Assembly (NCBI GenBank): GCA_964020085.1
Contig: OZ026600.1
Location: 14,548,323 to 14,612,322, forward strand
DNA from: Micromussa lordhowensis
Lineage: Eukaryota > Cnidaria > Anthozoa > Scleractinia > Lobophylliidae
Direction of reading: 5' to 3'
Length of the DNA stretch: 64,000 nt
The notes under the pieces are model-generated. The model was not told where the DNA came from. It saw nothing but the letters and a program-made list of their open reading frames with translations, and did no database searches. The translations under genes were made by a program, and so were the position numbers. This document shows, piece by piece, positions 15,301 through 25,242 of this stretch; the stretch's first letter is position 1; each line of letters begins with the position of its first letter.

Positions 15301-16183
15301 CCGTTCGGTCACGGTGCACCTAAGACTCCAACACGAGTAGCAGCTTCACAACAAAAGGTATTGAATAGAATTGTCACTGTAATGGAATGGAACACTTACA
15401 AAGGCTCTACTGCAGATTGTTAATTATTTCATCTCACAGTGAGCGGTTACGAAATAAAGGTTTCATCACTTACCTTAGACTGTTGCTTGTTTCCAGTCAT
15501 TCTCAGAGTTGTTCGTCAGCTTCCTGGAGAGCGAGTCTGAAGTGCCTCGGTCCAGCGTCGAGGCGAGTGGACGAGTGAATAATCCTCTTCTAACTGGTAT
15601 GACACCACAACAATCTACCGTTAGCCAGACACCTGGAGGATTGCCTATGGCAACATCAACGCCTATCGGTACCCCTGCAAGGAATAACTTACCAACCCCT
15701 CTACCGTCTGCTTTGTCCCGACCGCAAGCTGCATCAGTGTCGGGCGATGCTGTACCCGACATGAGGTATGCAATTCAGCGATGTTCGGTTCAGTCACGCT
15801 GATCAATTTAGACTGAAGTTCTGGTGCTAAAAATCTTGTTGGATAATAAGAGGGAACATTGTCGCGTCCTCGTTAAAACGCAAGTCTCACCTAATAGTTA
15901 ACAAATGAGGTATTTTGGCAGCATTGAATGATAGCTAGCTTGTAGTTGCCGATGACTTTCCGGTTACAAACTCACACCTTTGCTTACAAACTTACTTAAT
16001 CTGTCTGATGAGTTTTTCAATCGGGCTCTACTTTGACTTGCTGTTTATTTTTTGATTGGCAGAGCTAACCCTTCAGGCACCAATGGGAACCCTTTATTTG
16101 TGGGCTCGCTTACTCCGGTGCAAGAACTGCCTGCTCTGAGCAGCTCCAGCTCATTACGAACCTTACTTGAAGGACGGACCTAA
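3312..16183 (+). CDS. TRIP11: GMAP-210 / TRIP11 golgin, 5'-incomplete
   Basis: Long golgin that tethers vesicles at the cis-Golgi and binds Arf1 through a C-terminal GRAB domain. Exons: 3312-3422, 4170-4355, 4764-4956, 5841-6497, (7294-7337 optional), 8751 or 8767-12755, 13647-13768, 14228-14391, 14471-14574, 14651-14750, 14848-14929, 15040-15154, 15250-15357, 15497-15765, 16063-16183 (stop TAA). The visible part is about 2,110-2,126 residues, nearly all heptad coiled coil rich in E, K, Q and L. Family signatures: ASVQIESLQEQL in the exon at 14228, SLVKNMLMGYF...GGLLGFTHEEL (GRAB) in the exon at 15040, and SFSELFVSFLESES at 15497, each matching the vertebrate order. The N-terminal lipid-packing (ALPS) segment is not in the window. 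All joins keep frame except 6497 to 8751/8767, which has two solutions. A possible poly(A) signal ATTAAA lies at 16700. Confidence 0.9.
5107..5577. repeat. Partial copies of the foldback family in TRIP11 intron 3
   Basis: 5107-5293 matches reverse-complemented 52050-52210, including GCATTGATTG, TAGCCACTGTTTTTTC, ATCCCACTTGTCACTTG and TGTACACACGTTGTA. A single arm end (CCATGGTATACCACT...CATAAC) appears at 5543-5572. Decayed relative to the copy in DRC7. Confidence 0.6.
7294..7337 (+). CDS. TRIP11: Candidate optional 44-base exon of TRIP11
   Basis: Flanked by CTTGACAG and CAG|GTCAGA, with an open frame reading ALWERHLCLVQLYQQ. The 657-base exon ending at 6497 leaves one base (G). Joined directly to 8751 it meets a TGA within eight codons, but inserting these 44 bases (2 mod 3) restores frame exactly. 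The alternative is to skip it and use the acceptor at 8766. The encoded peptide is not typical coiled coil, and I do not recognise it from vertebrate TRIP11, so it may be lineage-specific, alternative or chance. Confidence 0.4.
8751..12755 (+). CDS. TRIP11: Giant coiled-coil exon of TRIP11
   Basis: A single uninterrupted exon of 4,005 bases (1,335 codons) with acceptor TTGTCAACAG and donor CAG|GTATGC. It encodes the central rod of GMAP-210: almost continuous heptads, few prolines or glycines, many EEK, LRE and KEKD runs. A loose 30-60 residue theme (L-E-E-K-N/D-x-L then K-E-K) recurs and suggests growth by internal duplication. A second usable acceptor, AATACAG|TGCG, lies 16 bases inside at 8766 and sits in the other phase. 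Its start, GTGCGTGACGAC, is not a translation start but follows directly from the upstream exon. Confidence 0.88.
15040..15357 (+). CDS. TRIP11: TRIP11 GRAB domain exons
   Basis: Two exons, 15040-15154 and 15250-15357. The first encodes the GRIP-related Arf-binding (GRAB) segment with N-M-L-M-G-Y-F...V-I-G-G-L-L-G-F, corresponding to the vertebrate N-L-F-I-G-H-F...L-M-G-S-I-L-G-V stretch. The second encodes a short tryptophan-bearing linker (GSWISTLIPFGHG). This region binds GTP-loaded Arf1 and targets the golgin to cis-Golgi membranes. It is the most diagnostic piece of the gene. Confidence 0.88.
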
Positions 16184-16699
16184 AGAACTGGCTGCCTTCA
16201 CTGCAAGTTCTAAGTCAAGTCACTTGTAAAAACACTCAAAATCGAAGCGTTCATTCTTAAACCTTCCTCCAGTCGTTCGCAATATTCAAACATACTGCTA
16301 AGGAAACAGATAAAGTTGTTAGATAAGGAAATTAAGATTAAATCTATTTAATGTAGACAGCAAACCATTCAATTTTTTAACATGTAAATATCCAATTAGA
16401 AAATTTTGTTAGTACTCTATATCAGAAAACAGAATGTTTTTCAAGGGCATAACAGATTCCAATTGGGGGAATATTTTGGTCTTATTTATGATGAAGAGTA
16501 CTCGCTGGTAAACGTCAGTTGAAATGGGTTCTGTCAAGAAAAAGGTTTTTTGTCCAGTGGTTTTATTATTTTAGTTAGCTGTATTTTTTGTGGCTTGGTG
16601 ATATTACATTTATCTCCCAGTTGACATAGGTAACTGTAACTGTGTGGGGCTGAGCCTCTGAGACCATCCAACTGTTCCGTTTGCTCTGTATTGTATTCT

Positions 16700-16705
16700 A
16701 TTAAA
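16700..16705 (+). promoter_or_regulatory. Possible TRIP11 poly(A) signal
   Basis: ATTAAA, the second most common animal polyadenylation hexamer, lies 517 bases after the TRIP11 stop codon. No downstream element can be judged, and transcript ends are needed. Confidence 0.35.
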
Positions 16706-16848
16706 TGGCAATTTCTTGATGAGTTTTCCTCTGAGAGTGTAAGACTCTTCCTAAGAACAGAATAGCTCGCCTTCTTTTATTTTTACGTACATTTACAACC
16801 AAGTAAAACACAGCCAGTCTCATAATGTTACTAAGCACGTATGACCTA

Positions 16849-17190
16849 CAGATTTCTATTTAAACAATAGTGTTTCTGCCGAGGAACTATCGGCTGATCG
16901 TTGCCCCGCAGAAATTTGATGTTCTTAAGACATGGTTGATGTTTTAAGAACATCAATTTCCAAGGGGCAACTATCAGACCGATAGTTCCGAGACACAGAC
17001 ACTCTGTTGTCTTTATTGTTCACCACAAAATTTTCTTCCGCGTTCAAAAATCATATTGAATTGTTTATTTTCTATAAGCCCGCTTGTTTACAGAAACATT
17101 TTCACAGACGAGTGCTATCCATCCGGGTATTTTCCACGGACTGGCAGTGTCTCTTATCGCGTCACGTGATCAATTAAAACCAAAGAGAAG
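16849..17190. repeat. Dispersed repeat with internal palindrome (family A, copy 1)
   Basis: The core 16873-16998 is a 125-base near-palindrome; both arms contain AACTATCGG, TTGCCCC and TTGATGTTCTTAA. The outer part, with GCTTGTTTACAGAAACA and GCGTCACGTGATCAATT, recurs at 62690-62830. The palindromic part recurs at 37967-38056. Three partial copies in one window mark this as a mobile or amplified non-coding element. Confidence 0.7.
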
Positions 17191-17691
17191 ATTTAGTCTT
17201 GAACTATGGCTGGCTTTCAGTGTCGCTCCATCAAAAATAAAAATCTAACAACATAACAACAACAACAATGAATTAAGTCAACAATGAATTACTACTCAAT
17301 GAATTAAGTCAAGAAGCTGGGATATAAAAGGTGATTGATATGTAAACAACCTCGCCAAAATTTAGATCTGTACGGTTATTCATTCGCGCGTTATTCGTTA
17401 TATTCACCCAAATTTATAGAGCTTTGTATGGAGACGCCATGCTCCAATATGGCGGCCGTAAAGTAACAGAAACATCTGTCATTGAGTTGAAAAATTATTA
17501 CTCTACAGCTCTGACACATTGATAATTTGGAAATTCAAAAGTCCTCTATTACATAATGGGGAACCCTGTCGGGCTTAAACGTTGCAAAACATCAAGTTAT
17601 TTGAGGGTCTTGCATCTGATGAAACTAAAACTTCAGAAGGATTGATAAATTTTGGAAAATGATGACGTCACATGAAAACCAAGAATAAATA

Positions 17692-17803
17692 GCCATTATT
17701 CCATGAGCCCGAGTTGGATATGAAGTGATAAAATAACCAACGAGCGCGTAGCGCGAGTTGGTTATAATCACTTCATATCCAACAAGGGCGAATGGAATAA
17801 TTG
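17692..17803. repeat. Foldback palindrome around a GTTGGATATGAAGTGAT core
   Basis: The left arm (CATTATTCCAT...GTTGGATATGAAGTGAT...ACCAAC) and right arm are reverse complements over about 50 bases. They meet at a GC-rich turn (GCGCGTAGCGCG). It has no coding content and resembles the short foldback elements elsewhere in this window. Confidence 0.75.
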
Positions 17804-18221
17804 TTTTAGTAAATTCTCAAACCGGGTTTTGCCGCCGATTTTTATTTCGGCCATTATAGAGGGCTGAAGTTGAAAACTTCGTGCGGAAAATTTTTAAACT
17901 TCCATGACGAAAAAACTCCGACTATTGGCTCATAGCCGGAGTTTTTTAGCCAATCAAAAAGCTAGAAATGCAATAGTCGGAGCTGAGAATTTACTAAGAA
18001 GTGATAGTTGATGAGGCTGAATTCCGCTGATAGTTGACCCGAGAACGAATAATCTGTAATAGTAAAATAAATTTCGTGAAGTGATGTTTTTTGAATTCTT
18101 TCTCTTTCATTGTCATTTGTTATTTAACACTTTAAAAATTAAAGTTTTTAGGTTTTCTTAATTCTAGTCTCAGACTCAAAGTAATTTTTCACAAAACTTT
18201 ACCGTAATATTTATGTTTCAA

Positions 18222-18440
18222 TCAATGAAAATATGCCTTGATTAAGGTACGGTAATACGGGCAACATTTTTCTTCAACTTGTCTCGCAACATTGTTGCAT
18301 TGCAAGTTGAACCCTCTGTTGCACGTATTACCCCGTTTGTGGCCAACTTGTCTCGCAACAAAATACAGTGTTGCAAGTCTGCGGAATTTGCACGTACAAT
18401 TGGTCAATCGTGTGTAATTAAAGATGATTCCTTCTTTCAT
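18222..18440. repeat. Repeat with CAACTTGTCTCGCAAC motif
   Basis: The motif CAACTTGTCTCGCAACA occurs twice, at about 18278 and 18346. A related inverted form (TTGCAAGTTGAACC) lies between them. The short open frame on the minus strand across it is incidental. Probably dispersed repeat; nothing gene-like is seen. Confidence 0.45.
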
Positions 18441-19213
18441 ATAATTTAGCGTTTCGAAGAACTTCCACTTCGACTTCTGGCCTTCATTTTTTTCTTAATT
18501 TTCCTTGCCAGCAATGTTCACTCAGTATGAAGTTCAGTTTCGTTTCAGATAGCCAGACGAAAAGTTGTATTTTTGCGGCAGTTCTTCCAACCCTTTTTCC
18601 TTTTTTGCTGCTTGTTTTGAAGGGACAAGCGAGGTGTCCACAAGACTGTGATAATCCTCGAGGTCTTTGTACAGAGCAAAGTGATGATTTGAATTTCTGA
18701 GAGTTTACTACTGGTGTACTTCGAATACAGGCACAGATTGCACAGATGAAAGGAGCCCTTAAGGAGCCCTTAAGGCGGCTCGAAACAGTTTCCAGTATTT
18801 TCCAAGACTCGGAGTTTGATGGGTCATTATAACCACTCTATATCAGTTGATACCAAAATCATGGTATCAAAAAACTGCCCAATCATTGGTGAACAAGTTG
18901 CTGTCAATTTTATGGCACAATAGGTTACCATAGCAACAAAATGACCTGCTAAAAACACCCTTAATTTTAACTTTAACCGCTTATAACTCTAAAACGAGCT
19001 CGGTGACCCCCATTTTTAATTATCGAATTATATTTAACATGATAAGATGCCACTTTTTGCAAAGTTTAAAAACATTCTGAGGAGGGGTTCAGAGCCACCT
19101 TAAATTTTCGAAAATTTAAAAAAATAACCACTGGGAACTGACTAAAGACAACAAACAGTCAATTGGGATGTTATCAACTGACATGTCTTTCTTTTCTTTT
19201 TTTGTCCTTATCT

Positions 19214-21080
19214 TTTTCTTTTAGCTGTTGAGACCTTAGCAGTTGCCATTAGGGAAAAAGGAATTGTTATCGATAAACAAGAGACCAAATTATTACCATA
19301 TGCCGATGATACCACGACGATTCTCTCTCATACAGAGTCGCCCTATAAACCTTTTCAATTGCTAGACAAATTTAAAAAAGTATCGGGTTTAAAGGTAAAT
19401 AGTTCAAAGACAGAGGGATTCTGGATAGGATCTTTAAAAGGAAGTGAAATGAAACCACTTGGAATCAAATGGCTACAAGATCCCATAAAAGCCCTGGGGA
19501 TCTTCTTCTCGTACGATAAAAAATTGCTCTATCTGAAGAACTACACGGAAAAGCTTGACAAGATAAAAATTAATTAATATCTGGTCCTCTAGAGGATTAT
19601 CCTTTATGAAAAGGTGACTATAATTAAATCTTTGCTCCTATCGAAGGTTGTGTACATGTCATCTTTGTTACCTGCCCCTGAAAGTATAATTAAAGAATTA
19701 AAACCATTTGTTTTACAACTTTTTATAGAAAGGTAAAGACAAAGTAACTAAAAAATCTGTGATAAATGATTATGAAGGAGGAGGCATCAAAATTATTGAT
19801 ATTGAAAGCATGATTAAATCTCTTCGTCTCGCCTGGCTGAAAAGAATCTTAGGTGATAATTCTGGCGCATGGAAAAATTATTTAGAATATGTTCTAAAAG
19901 AAACAGGTGGTCTGGTTCTTTTTATTTGCAACTATAACGTCAAAGACTTAACTATCAGTTCTCAATTCTACATGGAGTTATTCAAATGGTGGTCTGAATT
20001 TCGGAAAGACAATGCGGTTGAAACTAATTGGCTTTACCAAATTTGGAATAACCAGGAAATAATAATAAACAACAAACCAGTCTTTTATAAAAGGTATTTT
20101 AATTATGGAATTCAGACAGTTGGAGACCTGCGTTTCGATCTTAACAACATCGACTCTTATGAACTAATCGCAAAACACATACAGAAGACGAACTTTCTGG
20201 AATGGACCGGTCTTCGTCATTCTGTACCGCTCAATTTAAGGAATGCGTATCACAATCCAGATTATACGACCCTAAAGCTTTCAAAATTGACTGCGGCCTT
20301 TTTGATGTAACTAAAAAGAAATCAAAAGACTATTACTCTGTTTTTGTCTGTAAAAAGGCTTGCTTTCCTAATAACACGAGAAAATTAAAGTGTGAATTTA
20401 AGTTACTGACTGACTAATGAGGCACTGAAAAAAGCTTTTTCTCTTCCCCATTCAGTTGCTTTTGAGTCATATGTCAAGGCCTTTCAGTTCAAAATATTGA
20501 ACTCTATACTCTACACGAATTCAAAATTACACAAAATCGGATACATTGCAGATGATCTATGTTCTTTCTGCAAACGTGAATCAGAAGCAATGCAGCATTT
20601 CTTTTATGATTGCTCTTATTCAATTTCTTTCTGGAAAGATTTCGAATCATATTACTTATCTTTGACAAAACAGCAGATACATCTTAATTTGAAGGATATA
20701 TTAATCGGTCTTCTAACACCAGAACTTCCCTTACTTAATTATCTGTTACTTATAGGAAATATTTATTTATGGGCGTGTAGAAGGAATGAAGAACTTCCAA
20801 GTATACGAGGTTTTAAATCAAAAGTCAAATTAAAGTATGAGACTGAAAAATATATCTGTACAAAAAATAATAATTTTGATATGTTTAGGAATAAGTGGAA
20901 AATATAAATACAAGAGGTGGTTGAATAAGTTAGAACATGTCAGGCTCAAATTCAGTGTAGGTGTGACTTTGCTATGTAAACTTGTTCATGAGTGTGTGTA
21001 TGTGAGTGAGTGAGAATTTGTTGTGTTATACCGTAGGTCCTGTCTATGCGAAGTAATAAAGTATTGTACATACATCCATA
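19214..21080 (+). mobile_element. Dead non-LTR retrotransposon, L1/Tx1-like, 5'-truncated
   Basis: Reads as the C-terminal part of a LINE ORF2. It begins inside reverse transcriptase at VETLAVAIREKGI, followed by the catalytic YADDTT box at 19299-19316 and GLKVNSSKTEGFWIG. It then breaks by stops and frame changes near 19575 and 19740, with further open segments at 19759-20310 and 20497-20907. The last carries a zinc-knuckle-like end (CSFCKRES...HFFYDC), usual after RT in L1/Tx1-type elements. Endonuclease and early RT are missing, as expected from 5' truncation. AATAAA lies near 21054, just before a TACATACATCC tail. Non-functional. Confidence 0.8.
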
Positions 21081-21735
21081 CATCCTTTATTTGGTAAAGC
21101 AGGTTAATTAATTGGCAGCTAATGCTGATGTGGACCTGCTATCTACTTAACACACTACATGAGTAAACATCTAAAAAAGTATGACTATATAAATAGATTT
21201 AAACAATGCATTAAAAGATAAGATGATGATTAGCCAAAGAAACTAGTAATAAACTAGATATCAATAATACATAAATTCGTCACTAATATTATTCGTTGCA
21301 GTAGAGTTGGTGCCGAAGTAAATTTGATCAATGAGAAATTCTTAATGCTAGCCTTGAAAGATGAGTAACTAGGCTTGGACTTTAGCTGACTATGTAGGCA
21401 ATTCCAAACAATGCTAGCACGATGAGTGAAAGAATCATGCAAAGCTTTGGATTTAGAACATTTAAGGTTCATTCTTAAGTTGTCTCTTAAATTGTATGAA
21501 GTCACATGCTTTGTAAATAAACTGCTTATGTCATCAGGCGCTAAGATGTGAAAAGCCTGGTATGCAATACAGGCAAGTCTTCTCTTATACATGTAATGTA
21601 TAGATGACCATTTAGCCGCGCTGAGAACTGCATGATTTGGGATAGATGTGCTGATATTGTAATGAAAGTTGTGTAAATAGTTGTGTGCAATGCAATAAAA
21701 AAAATGACATGTCTAAGGCATTCAACTCTCTTCAC
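21080..21735 (-). mobile_element. CR1/L2-like LINE 3' fragment, minus strand
   Basis: The frame at 21254-21592 reads YKRRLACIAYQAFHILAPDD...FTKHVTSYNLRDN...SFTHRASIVWNCL, the typical post-RT C-terminus of CR1/L2/jockey-type elements. No catalytic region remains. It abuts the L1-like element at about 21080 and another RT fragment at about 21690, so the block is a nest of three retroelement scraps. Confidence 0.65.
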
Positions 21736-22190
21736 TCTGCCTTGTTGCTACTTAGTAAACTCAGGGCGTATGGTTTCCCGCCGGACGCTTTTATAGATCT
21801 AGTGTGAGACTTCCTCTATACCGTCCCAACAGATTAGAAATGGTATTTCAGACAAGCTCTCGGAAAATAGTCAATCGCGGGTGTCCCCAAGGCTAGGTAT
21901 TAGGACCGCTGTTGTGGAACATAATTTAAAATGATCTATGCCACGAAATCAGCCAAAAGTTATCCATGTATACTGGTGACCATCAAATTTATGAAACAGA
22001 CGATAATATACATAACGTAAATTCCAATCTTAACCTTGATGCAGGAAAGGCCTCCCACTTTTATGGATCAACATCTGCTGAAGAGAAATCTTTCCTTCAT
22101 CTTAACTTTTAGGTCCCCAATTAGTAGAGGGTTTCACCCTAGGCTATTTTACCTTAGACACGTTAATAAAGTGCTTTGATTGATTGATTA
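21690..22190 (+). mobile_element. CR1-like LINE fragment with 3' tail
   Basis: Begins in the RT palm region (DMSKAFNSLHSALLLLSKLR, then LRAYGFPPDAFIDL). It decays through several stops and ends in a recognisable 3' end: CCCCAATTAGTAG, then GACACGTTAATAAAGT and a TGATTGATTGATT tail. The same 3' end occurs on the minus strand at 31180-31290 with a different tetranucleotide tail, showing one LINE family in two copies. Confidence 0.65.
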
Positions 22191-22194
22191 TCGT

Positions 22195-22420
22195 GACATC
22201 ATCGTTTTTGAAAAGCTCCGTTTTCAAAAACGTTTCCCATCCACACGAAAACGCAAAGCAGGCGTTTTCAAATTCCTCCGCTTTGAAGAGCGTTTTCTAA
22301 AAGCTCTGTTTTCGTGACAGATTATTGTGGACGGTAGGCCTAACCGCAGAAATAATGCTGCGTTTTCAAATTTATCCGGCGTAGTATGTACTGGACCTTA
22401 GGCCTCGTTATTTCGCCGCG
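22195..22420. repeat. Repeat rich in CGTTTTC / GAAAACG
   Basis: Self-complementary stretch with many copies of GTTTTC, GAAAACG and TTTTCAAA. It starts right after the LINE tail and looks like a short inverted-repeat element. No coding potential. Confidence 0.45.
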
Positions 22421-23900
22421 GTCAATCCCTTTTGGGTAACGTAGTCTGAACGGATAACTGTCTTACACTTGATCATGTCTAGACGATCCTTGACTCTTCA
22501 AATGGCTCTAATAAAAAGAGTGCATCGCTATCTGCCGTTAGTACACACGCTTTGATTGGTCAGTTAGGCATGCAGCCATACTCCACTGTTCGGCCTGCTA
22601 AAAATATAAAGCAGTGGAAACACCGGAGATGTGGGTTCAAATCTATTTTGGTGTTGTTCTCTGTAGTCTGGTGAGCGAACTGGTCTGCCTTACACTAGTT
22701 TGGACTTCTAACCACGTTATGTTCATTAACATTATTTGTTCATTGTTCGTTTCATCAAAGTTAAATTGGCCCTTAAAAGATGTTTATTAAACAAAAAGAA
22801 AAAAATGACTAAAAGATTTAAAAGTTTACCACAATAGCAATTTTGATTTGATGAATTGTAATCCACTTCCATTAATGTAATCCCGTACTCCCGCACCTTA
22901 ATAGTTCTGTTTCTTTGTAGAAAGGACTAGAAAAGTGAATTAACCCTTCCCCAGGCGTTCCGATCTAACTTTCCAAATCAGCCAGTCTTGTGACAATTTG
23001 CTCAGAAAGTCAAAAAAACAAGATCGAGGCAACGTTACGGCAAATTAATAACGTGGTCCTGAAGACTTCAATTTTCCTCGAGTCTTTTCAATGCATATTT
23101 AGCCGCAAAAGAAGTTTTACAAGACACTTTTAGAAGGGACGAACGTTCTCCAACTAAACCTTTTGGCAATTGGAGTGATTGCGTCTGCACAACAAGCTCA
23201 GTTATAATAGTTTGGAGTGAAGTTGAACGCTGAAATGTGTCACAGGAAGGAAAAAGAACGTTCCCCCTTCCACACAAAGATAAACTTCGTCAATTTCTTT
23301 GTTCACTGCTTCCCTGGAAGGGATTGATGTTGACTCAAACAGGACTTCCAACTTAGTTAGTTCCGCATATACAAGAGGTAAAGCATATTCATGTGAACAC
23401 ACAGTGAATGACATTTCCCATTAAAGCGATGTAAGGACGTTCAAAGTGTGCAGAACATAAAGGAAGAGCCAACCTTCCAGCAGAGGGTACATGTATCTTG
23501 AAAATACAAGGTAAGCCACAAGTTTTACGTCTTCTTTGTGCGTTCAAACTGTTTGATGGTTATACCCACGAGGAACAGTTTGAGTAAATTATAACAAAAG
23601 GCACAATGACCTTTCAATGCACGTTACCATGACGTAGAAAGTTCAGGTTTGGTTCAAATAATTTTTATCCCTGGAAGACCATTCAATGCAGATTTCAAGA
23701 CAATACTCTCATACCTTGTGCTTATAAATCTAAATTTTATACAGCCACACTGAAAAAATCTAATCAAGAAATAACAAATGCATCATTTGGATACATGTAT
23801 TTTGATAAGCTTGCATTATGGATTGAAAAAGAAAAAAGCTTCTTCACAGGGGGGCCAAGCTCGCAAATGAGCATACCTTGTATGTACATGTACATTAGTT
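22420..23900. other. Spacer with no gene seen
   Basis: Only short open frames occur on either strand, none with splice context or a recognisable motif. Nothing further can be supported. Confidence 0.4.
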
Positions 23901-23992
23901 TTCAGAACAAAGCAGTGAAGCTAAAAACATCCAAATCAGCCTGAAAACCTCACAAGAAAAAAGGAAACACACACTTCAATTGAGGAGATAGG

Positions 23993-24840
23993 GGACCGTT
24001 CATTTTTTATGGGGTAGGGGGGGCTGGTGGGATTTGGTAGATAGTCTCTGTAGCATATGATGGCCCCCCCTCTTAACCGGATATTTTTTCCCTGGCCCCC
24101 CCTCATAAACCTAAATTTTTTTGATGACCCCCCCCACCCCAAAAAAAAAGAAGTCAAAAGCAAAGCAAAAAGAATGATCAAGTAAAGTTTACCTTATAAG
24201 TTAAACACAAAAACTGCAGTTACAAAAAATTCTTTCTGAATCACCGTTTTCACCTATGGGATATGTCCTTTGTGTACGTGACTATTTTTAACCCAACAAG
24301 TGCCCTAACTAGGGGGGTTCGGGGGTATTCTCCCCCGAGAAAATTTAGAATTTCAGAACTTCAGAAATGCTACTTTACGCCATTCTGGCAAACATTTTGT
24401 AACATTTGTAGATTCATTTACTGTAATTTAAATTGAAAATAGTAGAAATAATTTTTAAATATTTACATGTGCACTGGCCATGGTAATCTGTCTTTTCCAC
24501 TGATAAACAAGGTACTGTTTGTTGTTGGGAGTGAACATTCTCAAGTAGTCTTGAATTGATATTATTCCATCCATTACAAACTAGGGGGGTCCAGGGGGCA
24601 TGCTCCCCCGGGAAATTTTAGATTTTTAGAACCTCAGAAATGCAATTTTAGGGCATTTTGGTAGAAAATTTTGCAGCATCATAGATGCTGTTATTACAAC
24701 ATTTTAGGGTAATTTTTTGAGTGACCCCCCCTCACAGACAATATTTTTTTGGCTGGCCCCCCCTTTAAGGCCAGTTTTTTTTTCATGGCCCCCCCCTCAA
24801 TCCCACCAGCCCCCCCTATCTCATAAAAAATGAACGGTCC
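23993..24840. mobile_element. Non-autonomous inverted-repeat element, about 0.85 kb, TA-flanked
   Basis: The left end GGGACCGTTCATTTTTTATG and right end CATAAAAAATGAACGGTCCC are reverse complements. Both continue into a GGGGGGGCTGGTGGGATT stretch, about 45 bases per arm. The element is flanked by TA on both sides. Inside are two diverged direct copies of a roughly 100-base unit (24312-24415 and 24582-24690), each starting TAGGGGGGT and containing CTCCCCCG. There is no open frame for a transposase. The host sequence around it recurs without the element at about 28129-28340. Confidence 0.75.
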
Positions 24841-25242
24841 CTAGGTAAATTATTTTCGTCCTCCTTCATATTTTTTAGGCTTAAGAATATAACCATTTTT
24901 CCCATAAAAATCCTTATATTTTGACTGCTGCGTTACCTGAGAACAAATGTACGTATAAGGGATGCTCACTTGCACACTTGCAAGCTTGGGCCACCTGTAG
25001 TTTCTTTCATTAGAAAGAGAGCTACCAGTTATAGTTTAGATCTTAAAAGCGCTTGTGCCCTAGTAGTGAGATGGTGAAATGTGATTTTACCCAAGTTCAT
25101 GGCACACAAAACCAACTTGTGTATTGTTTTATATATTGCCAGTAACTTGTTCAATTGATGTTCATGTCACTAAAAGTGAAGTAGTAAAACCACCATCAGC
25201 TCAAATAAGCATGGATTCCATTGTTTTCTATTTACATAGCCA

